A stretch of 64,000 nt of DNA, from the NCBI GenBank assembly GCA_017633615.1, contig JAGBPB010000077.1, forward strand, positions 39,250 through 103,249. The letters run 5' to 3'. Under the pieces are notes generated by a model. The model was not told the DNA's origin and ran no database searches. It saw nothing but the letters and a program-made list of their open reading frames with translations. Of this stretch, positions 1-9,093 are shown one piece after another (position 1 is the first letter of the stretch; each line of letters begins with the position of its first letter). The position numbers and the translations under genes are program-made. The DNA is from Bacteroidaceae bacterium (GTDB lineage Bacteria; Bacteroidota; Bacteroidia; Bacteroidales; Bacteroidaceae).

Positions 1-1
1 G

Positions 2-2422
2 GACAGCAGTCTTGTGCATGCTGACGGTGTACGTGATTCTTCGGGCACATACATGGGGACACCGGTTTTCAAGGATGGCAGCACCCCGTATGAATCAAAT
101 CATATCAGCTATAACTTCAAGACGGAGAAAGGTTATATAAACGAGATCATAACCCAGCAGGGTGAAGGTTATATGACCAGCGACAAGGCAAAAAAGGGGC
201 CCGAAGGGGAATACTTCATCGCAGACGGAATATATACTACCTGCGATCAGCATGATGATCCCCATTTCAACATACGCATTACCCGTGCCAAGGTCCGTCC
301 CGGACGTGATGTGGTGTTCGGTCCGGCATACCTTGAAGTCATGGGCGTTCCTCTGCCTTTGTTTGTACCTTTCGGCTTTTTCCCGTTCATGGAGGGTGAT
401 TATGCATCGGGTATAATTGTACCTACCTATGGCGATGAGATGGAACGAGGCTTCTATCTCAAGGACGGAGGTTACTATTTTGCCTTATCTGATTACTTTG
501 ACCTGAAAGTTCTGGGTGAGATTTTTACAAAAGGATCCTGGGGCGTGTCAGCTGAGACCAAATACAAGAAAAGATACAAGTTCTCAGGCAATATCTATGC
601 CAGCTCACTTACTACGAAACTGGGTGACAAGGGCCTTCCTGACTATTCCGTAACCAAAAACTTCAAGTTGCGCTGGACTCACCGTCAGGATGCCAAAGCC
701 AATCCTTACCAGAACTTCTCAGCCAGCGTGAACTTTGCTACGCAGAGTTATGAACGTTCCAATCTGAGCAGCCTGTACAATCCGTCGCTGACATCGCAAA
801 GCACCAGGACATCAAGTGTGAGTTATTCAAGGAATTTCCCTTCCATAGGACTCTCTTTGTCAAGTTCCATGAACCTGTCGCAGAATATGCGTGACTCTAC
901 GTTGTCTGTCAGCCTGCCTTCACTCAGTCTCTCTCTGCAGCGTATCTATCCGTTCAAGAAAAAGAAGGTTGTTGGTTCCGAAAAATGGTATGAGAAGATA
1001 TCATTCACGTATTCAGGTTCGCTCAGCAACAGTATATCGTGCAAGGAGAGTGAACTTTTGGAGAAGAATATTATGCGTGACTGGCGTAACGGAATGAGAC
1101 ACTCCATTCCAGTCAGCGCAACTTTCCAGATTCTTAAGAGTATCAATATAACTCCGTCTTTCAATTACAATTCACGCTGGTACTCATACAAGATCAAGCA
1201 ATCCTGGGATGAAACTCAGATGAGAGCTGTGCGCGATACCATATACGGGTTCAATCGTGTTTATGATTACAATATGAGTGTGAGTGCCAATACCAAACTG
1301 TACGGAACGTATCTTCCTACGGATTTGTGGAAGAAACTGTTCGGTGATAAGCTGGTTGCGGTACGCCACGTGTTTACCCCGTCTGTGAGTTACAGCATGA
1401 CACCTGATTTCGGCGCGGCACGTTACGGATATTATGAGACTTACACATATACCGACGCGCAGGGTGAGGTCCGCACCGTAGAGTACTCACCTTATCAGGG
1501 AACCTTATACGGAGTACCCGGAAAGGGAAAGTCCGGTACGCTATCCATGAGCGTGGGAAACAACCTTGAGATGAAGGTGCGTAATAAAATGGGAAGGGAT
1601 ACCGTACATAGCCTGATTGATGAGCTGGGTGCTTCAATGTCTTACAATTTTGCCGCAAAGACTAAGCCCTGGAGTAATCTGACCACGAGAATAAGGCTGA
1701 AACTCCCCAGGAATCATACATTCAGCCTCAATGCCACATGGGCTACATATGCATATGAAATAGATGAGAACGGAAGGGTGTATGTGGGTGACCGCACGGA
1801 ATATTCTTACGGCAGGTTCGGCCGTTTTCAGGGTATGAGTCAGAACTTCTCATATACATTTAACAACAATACCTTAAGAGATTGGAGGGACAAGTTCAAC
1901 AGACTGTTTTACGGAGAGAGTTCCAATGAGGAAAATGATGAACTTGAAGACAAAGCTGGCAGGAGCAGAAATGCTTCAAACTCAGGATCAGGTAAGAAAG
2001 GTGAATCCGTAAGTGCAGCCGTTGATGAGGACGGCTATGTGGAATACACGCTGCCATGGTCATTCTCCATCTCATACGGCGTATCCATGAGGGAGAACAC
2101 CCAGGCACAGATAAACCTTAAGCGAATGCGCTATCCGTGGAAACTTACGCATAGTCTCAATATGTCAGGAAACATGAAACTGACCAACAAGTGGAACATC
2201 AATTTCTCTTCAGGCTGGGATTTCAACTATCATGATTTTACCACCACGACAATGAGCATTACCAGAGACCTTCACTGTTTCAACATGTCATGCAGTGTCG
2301 TGGTAAAACCCTATACATCATATAATTTTACTGTCAAGGCTAACTCGAGCATGCTGTCTGACCTGCTCAAGGTCAAGAAACGCTCCAGTTCCAGCAACTA
2401 CATAGATTGGTACGATGATTAA
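2..2422 (+). CDS. lptD: LPS-assembly outer membrane protein LptD, 3' part (partial)
   Basis: The reading frame is open from the first bases of the window, so the true start and the N-terminal periplasmic region lie upstream; about 807 residues are visible. LptD is the outer-membrane barrel that inserts LPS delivered by the Lpt bridge. The visible part begins in the LptA/OstA-like domain (a cysteine in IYTTCDQHDDPHFNIR near residue 80, then the VMGVPLPLFVPFGFFPF stretch typical of the LptD junction) and continues as a long Ser/Thr/Tyr-rich series of amphipathic strands fitting a large barrel. A low-complexity Ser/Asn/Glu/Gly stretch near residues 640-665 probably forms a loop. It ends 15 bp before asnA. 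An lptC gene lies elsewhere in the window at 22.2 kb. Family assignment is confident; barrel topology is inferred. Confidence 0.85.
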   Translation, partial: DSSLVHADGVRDSSGTYMGTPVFKDGSTPYESNHISYNFKTEKGYINEIITQQGEGYMTSDKAKKGPEGEYFIADGIYTTCDQHDDPHFNIRITRAKVRPGRDVVFGPAYLEVMGVPLPLFVPFGFFPFMEGDYASGIIVPTYGDEMERGFYLKDGGYYFALSDYFDLKVLGEIFTKGSWGVSAETKYKKRYKFSGNIYASSLTTKLGDKGLPDYSVTKNFKLRWTHRQDAKANPYQNFSASVNFATQSYERSNLSSLYNPSLTSQSTRTSSVSYSRNFPSIGLSLSSSMNLSQNMRDSTLSVSLPSLSLSLQRIYPFKKKKVVGSEKWYEKISFTYSGSLSNSISCKESELLEKNIMRDWRNGMRHSIPVSATFQILKSINITPSFNYNSRWYSYKIKQSWDETQMRAVRDTIYGFNRVYDYNMSVSANTKLYGTYLPTDLWKKLFGDKLVAVRHVFTPSVSYSMTPDFGAARYGYYETYTYTDAQGEVRTVEYSPYQGTLYGVPGKGKSGTLSMSVGNNLEMKVRNKMGRDTVHSLIDELGASMSYNFAAKTKPWSNLTTRIRLKLPRNHTFSLNATWATYAYEIDENGRVYVGDRTEYSYGRFGRFQGMSQNFSYTFNNNTLRDWRDKFNRLFYGESSNEENDELEDKAGRSRNASNSGSGKKGESVSAAVDEDGYVEYTLPWSFSISYGVSMRENTQAQINLKRMRYPWKLTHSLNMSGNMKLTNKWNINFSSGWDFNYHDFTTTTMSITRDLHCFNMSCSVVVKPYTSYNFTVKANSSMLSDLLKVKKRSSSSNYIDWYDD

Positions 2423-2437
2423 AACTGATTATATACT

Positions 2438-3475
2438 ATGAGTTACCTGATTATTCCCAAGAATTACAAGCCGCTCATGTCAATGCAACAGACAGAGCAG
2501 GGTATCAAGCTTATCAAGGAGTTCTTCCAACAGAACCTTTCTACCGGTTTGCAGTTGCGCCGTGTTACCGCTCCGTTATTTGTGCTTAAGGGCATGGGTA
2601 TCAATGATGACCTGAACGGAGTAGAGCGCGCCGTCACTTTCCCGATAAAGGATCTTGGTGATGCCAAGGCTGAGGTGGTTCATTCTTTGGCCAAGTGGAA
2701 ACGCCTTACACTGGCTGAATACAATGTCAAGCCGGGATACGGCATCTATACCGATATGAATGCTATCCGTGCCGATGAGAGTCTGGGCAATCTGCATTCA
2801 CTTTATGTCGATCAGTGGGACTGGGAACGTACCGTTACTGCCGATGACCGCAACATAACCTTTTTGAAACGTATAGTCCGTAAGATATATTCAGCTATGC
2901 TGCGTACGGAGTATCTCATCAATGAGACTTACCCGCAACTGGAACCGTTCCTGGCACGCGAGGTGTTCTTTATCCATTCTGAGGAACTGCGTCGGCTCTA
3001 TCCTGACAAGACGCCCAAGGAGCGTGAGGATGCTATATGCCGTGAGCATGGTGCAGTGTTCATCATGGGTATAGGCGGCAAGCTGGGCGACGGTCAGGAA
3101 CATGACCTGCGTGCCCCTGACTATGATGACTGGACCACTCCCAATGAGGACGGTTTCCTGGGATTGAACGGTGACCTGCTGGTTTGGAATCCTATCCTGC
3201 AGCGTGCCATGGAGCTCTCTTCAATGGGTATCCGTGTAGACAAGGAATCTATGCTGCGTCAGCTTGACCTTTCCGGCAAGCAGGAGCGTAAGGATCTCTA
3301 TTTCCACAAGAAGCTGCTGGCCGGTGAACTGCCGTTGTCAATAGGCGGCGGCATAGGTCAGTCACGCTTGTGTATGCTGTTCCTGCAGAAGGCCCATATA
3401 GGTGAGATCCAGGCCAGCATCTGGCCTGAGGAGATGCGTACTGAGTGCACCAAGGCAGGCATTCAATTGATTTAA
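2438..3475 (+). CDS. asnA: Aspartate--ammonia ligase (asparagine synthetase A)
   Basis: Forms asparagine from aspartate, ammonia and ATP in the cytoplasm. The 345-residue length is usual for AsnA, a class II aminoacyl-tRNA-synthetase-like fold. Visible family blocks are the N-terminal [21 protein letters not shown] segment, the YVDQWDWE block near residue 125, the [25 protein letters not shown] block near residues 205-230, and the C-terminal [16 protein letters not shown] block that closes the active site. The ATG follows lptD by 15 bp with no terminator between them. The TAA is two bases before the ATG of ung, so the two are probably translationally coupled. No leader or attenuator is seen upstream, so regulation is not evident. 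Confidence 0.95.
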   Translation: MSYLIIPKNYKPLMSMQQTEQGIKLIKEFFQQNLSTGLQLRRVTAPLFVLKGMGINDDLNGVERAVTFPIKDLGDAKAEVVHSLAKWKRLTLAEYNVKPGYGIYTDMNAIRADESLGNLHSLYVDQWDWERTVTADDRNITFLKRIVRKIYSAMLRTEYLINETYPQLEPFLAREVFFIHSEELRRLYPDKTPKEREDAICREHGAVFIMGIGGKLGDGQEHDLRAPDYDDWTTPNEDGFLGLNGDLLVWNPILQRAMELSSMGIRVDKESMLRQLDLSGKQERKDLYFHKKLLAGELPLSIGGGIGQSRLCMLFLQKAHIGEIQASIWPEEMRTECTKAGIQLI

Positions 3476-3477
3476 GG

Positions 3478-4140
3478 ATGGAGGTCAGGATAGATCAGAG
3501 TTGGAAGGAGCATCTCCAGACGGAGTTTGACAAGCCGTACTTCAAGGCTCTGACAGACTTTGTAAGGGATGAATATGCCCATGGACCGGTCTATCCTCCG
3601 GGCAAGCTTATTTTCAACGCTTTTGACCTGTGTCCTTTTGACAAGGTCAAGGTGGTGATAATAGGACAGGATCCTTACCATGAGCCCGGTCAGGCGCATG
3701 GTCTCTGTTTCTCAGTTAATGACGGTGTTCCTTTTCCGCCTTCATTGCGTAATATATTTAAGGAGATAAGTGATGATCTGGGCAAGCCTGTTCCGCCAAG
3801 CGGTGACCTTACACGCTGGGCCCGTCAGGGCGTTCTGCTTCTCAATGCAACCCTGACTGTACGTGCCGGAATGGCCGGTTCGCATCAAGGACGTGGTTGG
3901 GAGGAGTTTACGGATGCTGTAATCCGTGAACTGAATGCAGGCCGTGACGGACTGGTATTTATCCTTTGGGGAGGATATGCCAAAAAGAAAGGCGCTATGA
4001 TAGACCGTTCACGTCATCTGGTGCTCAGCTCAGCACATCCATCGCCCTTATCAGCATACAACGGGTTCTTTGGGAATCACCATTTCAGCCAGACAAATAA
4101 TTGGCTGATAAGCCATGGGGAGAGCCCTATTGAATGGTGA
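3478..4140 (+). CDS. ung: Uracil-DNA glycosylase (family 1)
   Basis: Removes uracil from DNA in base-excision repair. From the ATG at 3478 it is 220 residues, the normal Ung length. The frame stays open to 3445, but that would overlap the asnA end and add an unconserved tail, so 3478 is preferred. The water-activating loop GQDPYH is at residues 63-68 (catalytic Asp65), the uracil-binding [11 protein letters not shown] block is near residue 160, and the DNA-intercalation loop HPSPLSA starts at His187. All catalytic elements are present. It starts two bases after the asnA stop codon; that gene pairing has no obvious functional logic. Confidence 0.96.
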   Translation: MEVRIDQSWKEHLQTEFDKPYFKALTDFVRDEYAHGPVYPPGKLIFNAFDLCPFDKVKVVIIGQDPYHEPGQAHGLCFSVNDGVPFPPSLRNIFKEISDDLGKPVPPSGDLTRWARQGVLLLNATLTVRAGMAGSHQGRGWEEFTDAVIRELNAGRDGLVFILWGGYAKKKGAMIDRSRHLVLSSAHPSPLSAYNGFFGNHHFSQTNNWLISHGESPIEW

Positions 4141-4242
4141 AAATTGCCTTTTTTGTTTTTTTAGGGAAAAAAAGAGTGGTATAACGATTCTATTTCGTTT
4201 CTTTGCAAGACGATTCTAACAACTTTACAAATAATTAAAATT

Positions 4243-5769
4243 ATGAGAAAACCCTTTTTGCTTGCAGTTGTCGGTACAGTAATGTTTGCTTTGGCATCTT
4301 GCCAGAATGGTACCGATGACCTTGGTCCTGACAATTCAATTGTCAATGAGTCTGTAAAGACAACAGCCCTGACTGCTACTGTTTCAACAGTCTTTTCAAA
4401 TCTTGATCTTGAAGACAGGAACTATGGCACTTTCGGAGTGCTGTATTCCAAATCAAATGATGCTGCGGCACTGTTTGAAAAATGGAAGGATGGTGACAAT
4501 TCCGTCATTGGGACAATAGGTTACAAGAAAGTACCTTCAATAAAGGCTGACGGCCGTATGACCGCAACCATCGATGGTCTGGAGCCTGAAACCGAGTACA
4601 GCTACTGCCCATTATTTGAATCATCTGACAAAACCGTACGCAAGATAGGTAAGGTTGATAAATTCACTACCAGCAAATTCAAGATTACTCTTACCAATGA
4701 CGGTGCCGTCAAGATTAATTTCTATAGCAGTGAGGTGTCTGCTACAATTGCAGATATTGATGATGCCGACCTTAAGGGTGTAACTTTCGGTATTCTGGTA
4801 TCAAGCAAGGAGAATCCTACAATTAAGGACGGAAAGGTAATAGAGCTTTCAACCGGAGTTACAAAAAAACAGTATAAATTCAAGTTTGAAAAACTGAATT
4901 TGGCCACCACATATTATTGCCGTCCATATATTATGCTTCAGAGTGACAAGGAATATATTTATGGTGAGACCAGGACATTCAGCACCAAGAATGCCGATGA
5001 GATGGCTATTGATATGGGTACCAGCGTACTATGGTCCAAATATCTGCTTGGCTCTGAGGAGGATGGTGGTGTAGGTGACTACTACCGTTGGGGTGAGACT
5101 GAGCCTATTAGCACTAAGCCATATGTTCAGCCTGATGTGGAAGAAATAAGCGGCAACCCTGATTATGATGCTGCCCGCAAGAAACTGGGTGGTAAGTGGC
5201 GTATGCCCACTGTCGCCGAGATTGAAGAGCTTATAAAGATTTGCGGCAGCAATGTTACCGTTCAGGAGGGTCCTGATTGGCAGGATCGCGGACTTACCAA
5301 CAAGATGGTCATTAAATCAAACAGGACCAATGACAGGATTATACTCCCTCAGACGGGTTATTATTACGCCACTTCCTGGGGCGGAATTAACGGCAGCCTG
5401 ACATTGACATACAACAGGCCATATGGTTATTTCTATGTCTACTCTTCATCACAGACCATTTCAACTTATACGACTACCGGCTATTATGTAGTTCAAGATA
5501 AAATTGATGAGTTTGAGGCTTATGCAGAAACACATGATGTCTTGTATGTAAGTGATTTGCTCGCATTGGGGCTGATTGAGGAAAGGACAGAAACAGTTAC
5601 CGACAAGGGTGCCACTTATATGTATCCCGGATACTGGTTGGATGAATGGTACTATGTAGTCAGCTATCCTGACGATTATAAGAACGTTAATTACAAGCCC
5701 AGAACAGATGTAGTATCAGGTAATTATGGGTTTAATATACTTCCTGTAAGGGATAAGGATGAGGAGTGA
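4243..5769 (+). CDS. Lipoprotein with FN3-like repeats and a FISUMP/DUF1566-like C-terminal domain
   Basis: Predicted surface or periplasmic lipoprotein of 508 residues. The signal peptide ends in a lipobox, FALASC, with Cys20. Two beta-rich segments (about residues 35-130 and 135-245) contain the pattern GLEPETEYSYCPLF / LNLATTYYCRPYI, which resembles fibronectin-like modules common in Bacteroidales lipoproteins. The C-terminal half starts with AIDMGTSVLWSKYLLG, then GDYYRWGETEP and GGKWRMPTVAEIEELI. These blocks are typical of the Fibrobacter-paralogue/DUF1566 group of secreted proteins with a lectin-like fold. No catalytic residues are recognisable and ligand binding is only a guess. It stands alone between ung and a hairpin-rich region, so it is probably monocistronic. 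Confidence 0.75.
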   Translation: MRKPFLLAVVGTVMFALASCQNGTDDLGPDNSIVNESVKTTALTATVSTVFSNLDLEDRNYGTFGVLYSKSNDAAALFEKWKDGDNSVIGTIGYKKVPSIKADGRMTATIDGLEPETEYSYCPLFESSDKTVRKIGKVDKFTTSKFKITLTNDGAVKINFYSSEVSATIADIDDADLKGVTFGILVSSKENPTIKDGKVIELSTGVTKKQYKFKFEKLNLATTYYCRPYIMLQSDKEYIYGETRTFSTKNADEMAIDMGTSVLWSKYLLGSEEDGGVGDYYRWGETEPISTKPYVQPDVEEISGNPDYDAARKKLGGKWRMPTVAEIEELIKICGSNVTVQEGPDWQDRGLTNKMVIKSNRTNDRIILPQTGYYYATSWGGINGSLTLTYNRPYGYFYVYSSSQTISTYTTTGYYVVQDKIDEFEAYAETHDVLYVSDLLALGLIEERTETVTDKGATYMYPGYWLDEWYYVVSYPDDYKNVNYKPRTDVVSGNYGFNILPVRDKDEE

Positions 5770-5784
5770 TTTTGTCCCCCCTTT

Positions 5785-5818
5785 GGGATTCGCCATCACT
5801 CACGTGATGTCGCATCCC
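5785..5818. repeat. Imperfect hairpin 1 of 3
   Basis: Two 15-nt arms (5785-5799 and 5804-5818), with 13 of 15 positions complementary, flank a 4-nt loop 15 bp after the lipoprotein stop codon. No T-run follows it on either strand, so it is not a canonical terminator. It may protect the mRNA 3' end or be a degenerate repeat. Confidence 0.6.
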
Positions 5819-5853
5819 GCCCCCGTAGGGAGACTGTCAGATCAAGCAAAACA

Positions 5854-5878
5854 TTCAGGACAGCGCGGCTGTCCTGAA
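5854..5878. repeat. Perfect hairpin 2 of 3
   Basis: A perfect 11-bp stem (TTCAGGACAGC with its complement) closes a 3-nt loop GCG. It is followed on the + strand by TAAAAAAA, so poly-U is not downstream on that strand; on the - strand it is followed by a weak TGTTTT run. Strong palindrome, function unknown. Confidence 0.7.
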
Positions 5879-5887
5879 TAAAAAAAC

Positions 5888-5940
5888 GTAATCACGTGCT
5901 CGTGAAAGTAAACTTTCCCTGTCACGTGATTACTTTTTTT
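5888..5940. terminator. Bidirectional terminator (hairpin 3 of 3)
   Basis: An 11-bp perfect stem GTAATCACGTG / CACGTGATTAC (5888-5898 and 5923-5933) has a second small stem GAAAG/CTTTC in its loop. It is flanked by an A-run before and a T8-type run after, so it can end transcription from the lipoprotein side and from the leftward tRNA-Arg gene. Confidence 0.75.
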
Positions 5941-5971
5941 TAAGGTACTGCGTACCTTTTAGTTTTGCTTG

Positions 5972-6045
5972 TGACCCCGTTGGGACTCAAACCCAAGACC
6001 TGCAGAACCGGAATCTGACGCTCTATTCAACTGAGCTACGGGGCC
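5972..6045 (-). tRNA. tRNA-Arg (anticodon CCG)
   Basis: A 74-nt cloverleaf on the minus strand. The 7-bp acceptor stem GGCCCCG/CGGGGTC has one G-T pair, followed by D arm GCTC/GAGC, anticodon loop TTCCGGT (anticodon CCG, reads CGG), and a T arm with TTGGG/CCCAA around TTTGAGT; discriminator A. The outermost anticodon-stem pair is a T-C mismatch. CCA is not encoded. Confidence 0.93.
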
Positions 6046-6108
6046 GTAGTGGGCGCGAAGGTACGTAATTATTTTGGGGATTTATTTTCTTGCTGAATAA
6101 TATTGGAT

Positions 6109-6116
6109 TATTTTTG
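6109..6116 (+). promoter_or_regulatory. -7 promoter element for the OMP-GH97 genes
   Basis: TATTTTTG matches the Bacteroidota -7 consensus TAnnTTTG and lies 46 bp before the chosen ATG at 6163. No clear TTTG at the expected -33 spacing. Confidence 0.5.
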
Positions 6117-6162
6117 CACTTGCCTAATTGCAAACGGGCTTTACCAACATTATTTCAAGAAA

Positions 6163-7014
6163 ATGAGGAGGCTTTTTGCCACAATAATTACGGCCGGTAT
6201 GGCATTCAGTGTATTCGCACAGAACAATATGGAGGGATTCTCTCATCTTTCTGTCGGTGCCGAGGTGGGGCTTCACGGTTTGGGCGTGGAGGTTGCTATG
6301 CCTATAAGCCGACATCTTGTTGTTAAGGCAGGTTACAACTGGGTGCCGTCAAGAAATCTGTTCAATACGGATCTGTCACTTGATACCAAAAGCCTGCGCC
6401 AGGCTCAGGAACAGTACAGCTCTTATTCCGGTTATCAGTTTCAGAATGAGTTCGGTAATGAAGCACTTATCACTGCCGGATTACAGATGGGCCTGACCAA
6501 TTATAAGGTCATGTTCAACTGGTATCCTTTCTATTGGGGACGCCTCTATTTTGCAGGAGGTGTTTATTACACTCCAGACAATCGCAGGGATGATCCGTTT
6601 ATAAGGCTGAGCGGCCCTACTTCTGATAATGATTGGGCCGCATTGATGGAGCTCCGTGAAAAGACGGGTAACAACGATTACGAAATGGCTCTTGAGATAG
6701 GTGATGAGAAGTATGCGGTGATAGAGAAAGACGGCTGCGGATATATGCAGGCGGATTTCAAGATGGATCCTATCAAGTATTATGCAGGTGTGGGCCTGGG
6801 GCGTTGTATTCCGGATTACTTCATAGGTTTGCAGCTTGAACTGGGTGCCATGATTTATCAGAACGGTACTCTGTACTGTCAGGACTATGAGGTAGGCTCA
6901 ATTATGGATGTAGCTCAGGGTTTAGGAAATGATGCCAAGGAGATCATTGAATATGCTGAAAGGTATCCCGTATATCCTCAGTTGACACTGCGTCTCAGTT
7001 TCCGTATGTTTTAA
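6163..7014 (+). CDS. Predicted outer-membrane beta-barrel protein
   Basis: Function not recognised. The start at 6163 gives a clean signal peptide (MRRLFATIITAGMAFSVFAQ, cleavage expected after Ala-Gln near residue 20) and fits the upstream -7 element. The frame is open to 6103, but that extension would begin at or before the promoter. The mature protein (about 263 residues) has alternating strand patterns such as GLGVEVAMPISRHLVVKAGYNW and YYAGVGLGRCIPDYFIGLQLELGAMIY, and ends in LTLRLSFRMF, an aromatic-terminated last strand typical of OM barrels. It lies 14 bp upstream of a GH97 glycosidase in the same direction, so the two are probably cotranscribed. A role linked to the glycosidase is not shown. 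Confidence 0.6.
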   Translation: MRRLFATIITAGMAFSVFAQNNMEGFSHLSVGAEVGLHGLGVEVAMPISRHLVVKAGYNWVPSRNLFNTDLSLDTKSLRQAQEQYSSYSGYQFQNEFGNEALITAGLQMGLTNYKVMFNWYPFYWGRLYFAGGVYYTPDNRRDDPFIRLSGPTSDNDWAALMELREKTGNNDYEMALEIGDEKYAVIEKDGCGYMQADFKMDPIKYYAGVGLGRCIPDYFIGLQLELGAMIYQNGTLYCQDYEVGSIMDVAQGLGNDAKEIIEYAERYPVYPQLTLRLSFRMF

Positions 7015-7028
7015 TATGACCGATTGAT

Positions 7029-9068
7029 ATGAAAACTTACAATAGAATATTTGTTATGAGAAGATTGCTTTTATGTGCAGCCGCGTTATTGGCTTTTATG
7101 GGTGCTCATGCCCAGGATACCGCAGGTGTTCCTGACCTTTACAGTCCGGATGGCCGTCTGGTGGTATCGTTCAACCTTACAGGAACAGAGAATCCCACCT
7201 ATTCCGTAAAATATGACGGAAAGCAGATGCTGGAGGATTCACCCATAGGCATTATGCTTGATATGGGCAGCAAACCTACTCTTGAGGGACTGCCTCAGGG
7301 ACGTGAAGCCGGAAACGGTGACTTTACAAAGAACCTTTCTCTTGTGGAGTGCAAGACAGAGAGCGCCCAGGTGGATTACACCATGGACCGTATCAAGACG
7401 GCTCATGTAAACCACGCATACAATGTTTCTGTAATAGGGTTGCGCAATGCCGCCAACCAGAACATAGAGTTTGAGTTCCGCGTAAGTAACAATGACATAG
7501 CTATCCGCTATAACATACCCAAACCACGTCAGCGTGCAAGCACACGTGTATTGTTTGAGAATACCGGGTTCCGCTTCCCTGACGGCACCACTACATTCCT
7601 CACCCCGCAGAGTGACGCTATGATAGGCTGGCAGCGCAGCAAGCCCAGCTATGAAGAGGGCTACTCCAATGACGGTCAGATGAACGTACGCTCACAGTAC
7701 GGTCACGGCTATACATTCCCAGGCCTGTTCCATGTGGGCAGTAACGGTTGGGTCCTGCTCTCAGAGACAGGTGTTAGCAGCAGCTACTGCGGTTCACGTC
7801 TGGGTGACTGCAAGGACAATACCTATAAGATTGAGTTCCCCATGCCCGATGAGAATAATGGAATAGGAACCGTATGCCCCGCATTCCGTCTTCCCGCTTC
7901 AACACCCTGGCGTACCATCACCGTGGGTGCCGACCTGAAGCCTATCGTTGAGACCACTGTCATGTGGGATTATGTGGAGCCGCTGTATGAGGCACACCAT
8001 GATTTCAAGTACGGTCGCAGCACTTGGAGCTGGATTGTATGGCAGGATGCATCATGCAACTGGGATGATCAGGTCAAGTTCATCGACCTGGCATCGGCCA
8101 TGGGTTGGGAGTATATCCTGATTGATGCCGGCTGGGATGAGAACATAGGCTATGAGCGCATGGAGCAGCTTATCAAGTACGCAAACTCAAAGAACGTGGA
8201 CGTATTCCTGTGGTACAGCTCAAGCGGCTACTGGAACGATATAGTACAGAGCCCCATCTGCAAGATGGACAACTCCATTATCCGCAAGCAGGAGATGGCT
8301 TGGCTTGAGAAGGTTGGCTGCAAGGGAATCAAGGTTGATTTCTGGGGCGGTGACAAGCAGGAGACCATCCGTCTTTATGAGGAGGTCCTCTCTGATGCCA
8401 ACGACCACGGTATCATGTGCATATTCCACGGCTGCACGCTGCCTCGTGGATGGGAGAGAATGTATCCCAACTATGTTGGGTCAGAGGCCGTGCTGGCATC
8501 TGAGAACATGTTCTTCGGTCAGGGCTCATGTGATGAGGAGGCATTCAAGGCTACCCTGCATCCGTTCATACGCAACACAGTGGGCTGCATGGAGTTTGGC
8601 GGCTGCTTTATGAACCGTATCCTTAATAAGGCCAACAGCGGAGGCGGCTCAAAACTCAAGACCACTCCGATATTCCAGATAGCAACCGAGGTTATATTCC
8701 AGAATCCTATACAGAACATTGCCATTTGCCCCAACAATCTGGAGGATGCTCCCAAAATCTGCATGGACTGGCTGCGTGATGCTCCAACCACATGGACTGA
8801 GACACGTTTCCTGGACGGCTATCCCGGCAAGTATGTGATTTTGGCACGCAAGAGCACAGACGGCCGCTGGTTCGTGGCAGGTCTCAACGCTACCAAGGAG
8901 GTTATCAAGTCAAAGATTGACCTTTCATTCCTGGGTGACGGTGAGGTGAAGTTCTACACTGATGACAAGAAGACTCTGGAGCCTACGCTCAGCACTCTCA
9001 AACTCAAGACCAAGAAGCCTTATCAGTTTGAGATGCAGCCCAGCGGAGCTACTATGATTATGAAGTGA
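7029..9068 (+). CDS. Glycoside hydrolase family 97, retaining-type (alpha-galactosidase-like)
   Basis: Secreted or periplasmic alpha-glycosidase of 679 residues (start 7029; an alternative ATG at 7056 gives a tighter signal peptide, MRRLLLCAAALLAFMGAHAQ). The N-terminal beta-sandwich (PDGRLVVSFNLTG onward) is followed by a TIM barrel with WSWIVWQD and YILIDAGWDENIGYE, then a C-terminal beta domain. GH97 contains inverting SusB-like alpha-glucosidases and retaining alpha-galactosidases. Here the block KGIKVDFWGGDKQ carries Asp437 and GSEAVLASENMF carries Glu492. The 55-residue spacing equals that recalled for nucleophile and acid/base (Asp415/Glu470) in the characterised retaining enzyme of B. 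thetaiotaomicron. This suggests a retaining enzyme; the substrate remains inference. No susC/D pair is present, so this is not a full polysaccharide utilisation locus. Confidence 0.88.
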   Translation: MKTYNRIFVMRRLLLCAAALLAFMGAHAQDTAGVPDLYSPDGRLVVSFNLTGTENPTYSVKYDGKQMLEDSPIGIMLDMGSKPTLEGLPQGREAGNGDFTKNLSLVECKTESAQVDYTMDRIKTAHVNHAYNVSVIGLRNAANQNIEFEFRVSNNDIAIRYNIPKPRQRASTRVLFENTGFRFPDGTTTFLTPQSDAMIGWQRSKPSYEEGYSNDGQMNVRSQYGHGYTFPGLFHVGSNGWVLLSETGVSSSYCGSRLGDCKDNTYKIEFPMPDENNGIGTVCPAFRLPASTPWRTITVGADLKPIVETTVMWDYVEPLYEAHHDFKYGRSTWSWIVWQDASCNWDDQVKFIDLASAMGWEYILIDAGWDENIGYERMEQLIKYANSKNVDVFLWYSSSGYWNDIVQSPICKMDNSIIRKQEMAWLEKVGCKGIKVDFWGGDKQETIRLYEEVLSDANDHGIMCIFHGCTLPRGWERMYPNYVGSEAVLASENMFFGQGSCDEEAFKATLHPFIRNTVGCMEFGGCFMNRILNKANSGGGSKLKTTPIFQIATEVIFQNPIQNIAICPNNLEDAPKICMDWLRDAPTTWTETRFLDGYPGKYVILARKSTDGRWFVAGLNATKEVIKSKIDLSFLGDGEVKFYTDDKKTLEPTLSTLKLKTKKPYQFEMQPSGATMIMK

Positions 9069-9093
9069 CTATCATTTTTTTAATACTAGCGTT

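Noticed and set aside
6103..6162. N-terminal extension of the OM protein to 6103
   Set aside because: The start at 6163 has a proper signal peptide and follows the -7 box at 6109-6116; the longer form would start upstream of the transcription start.
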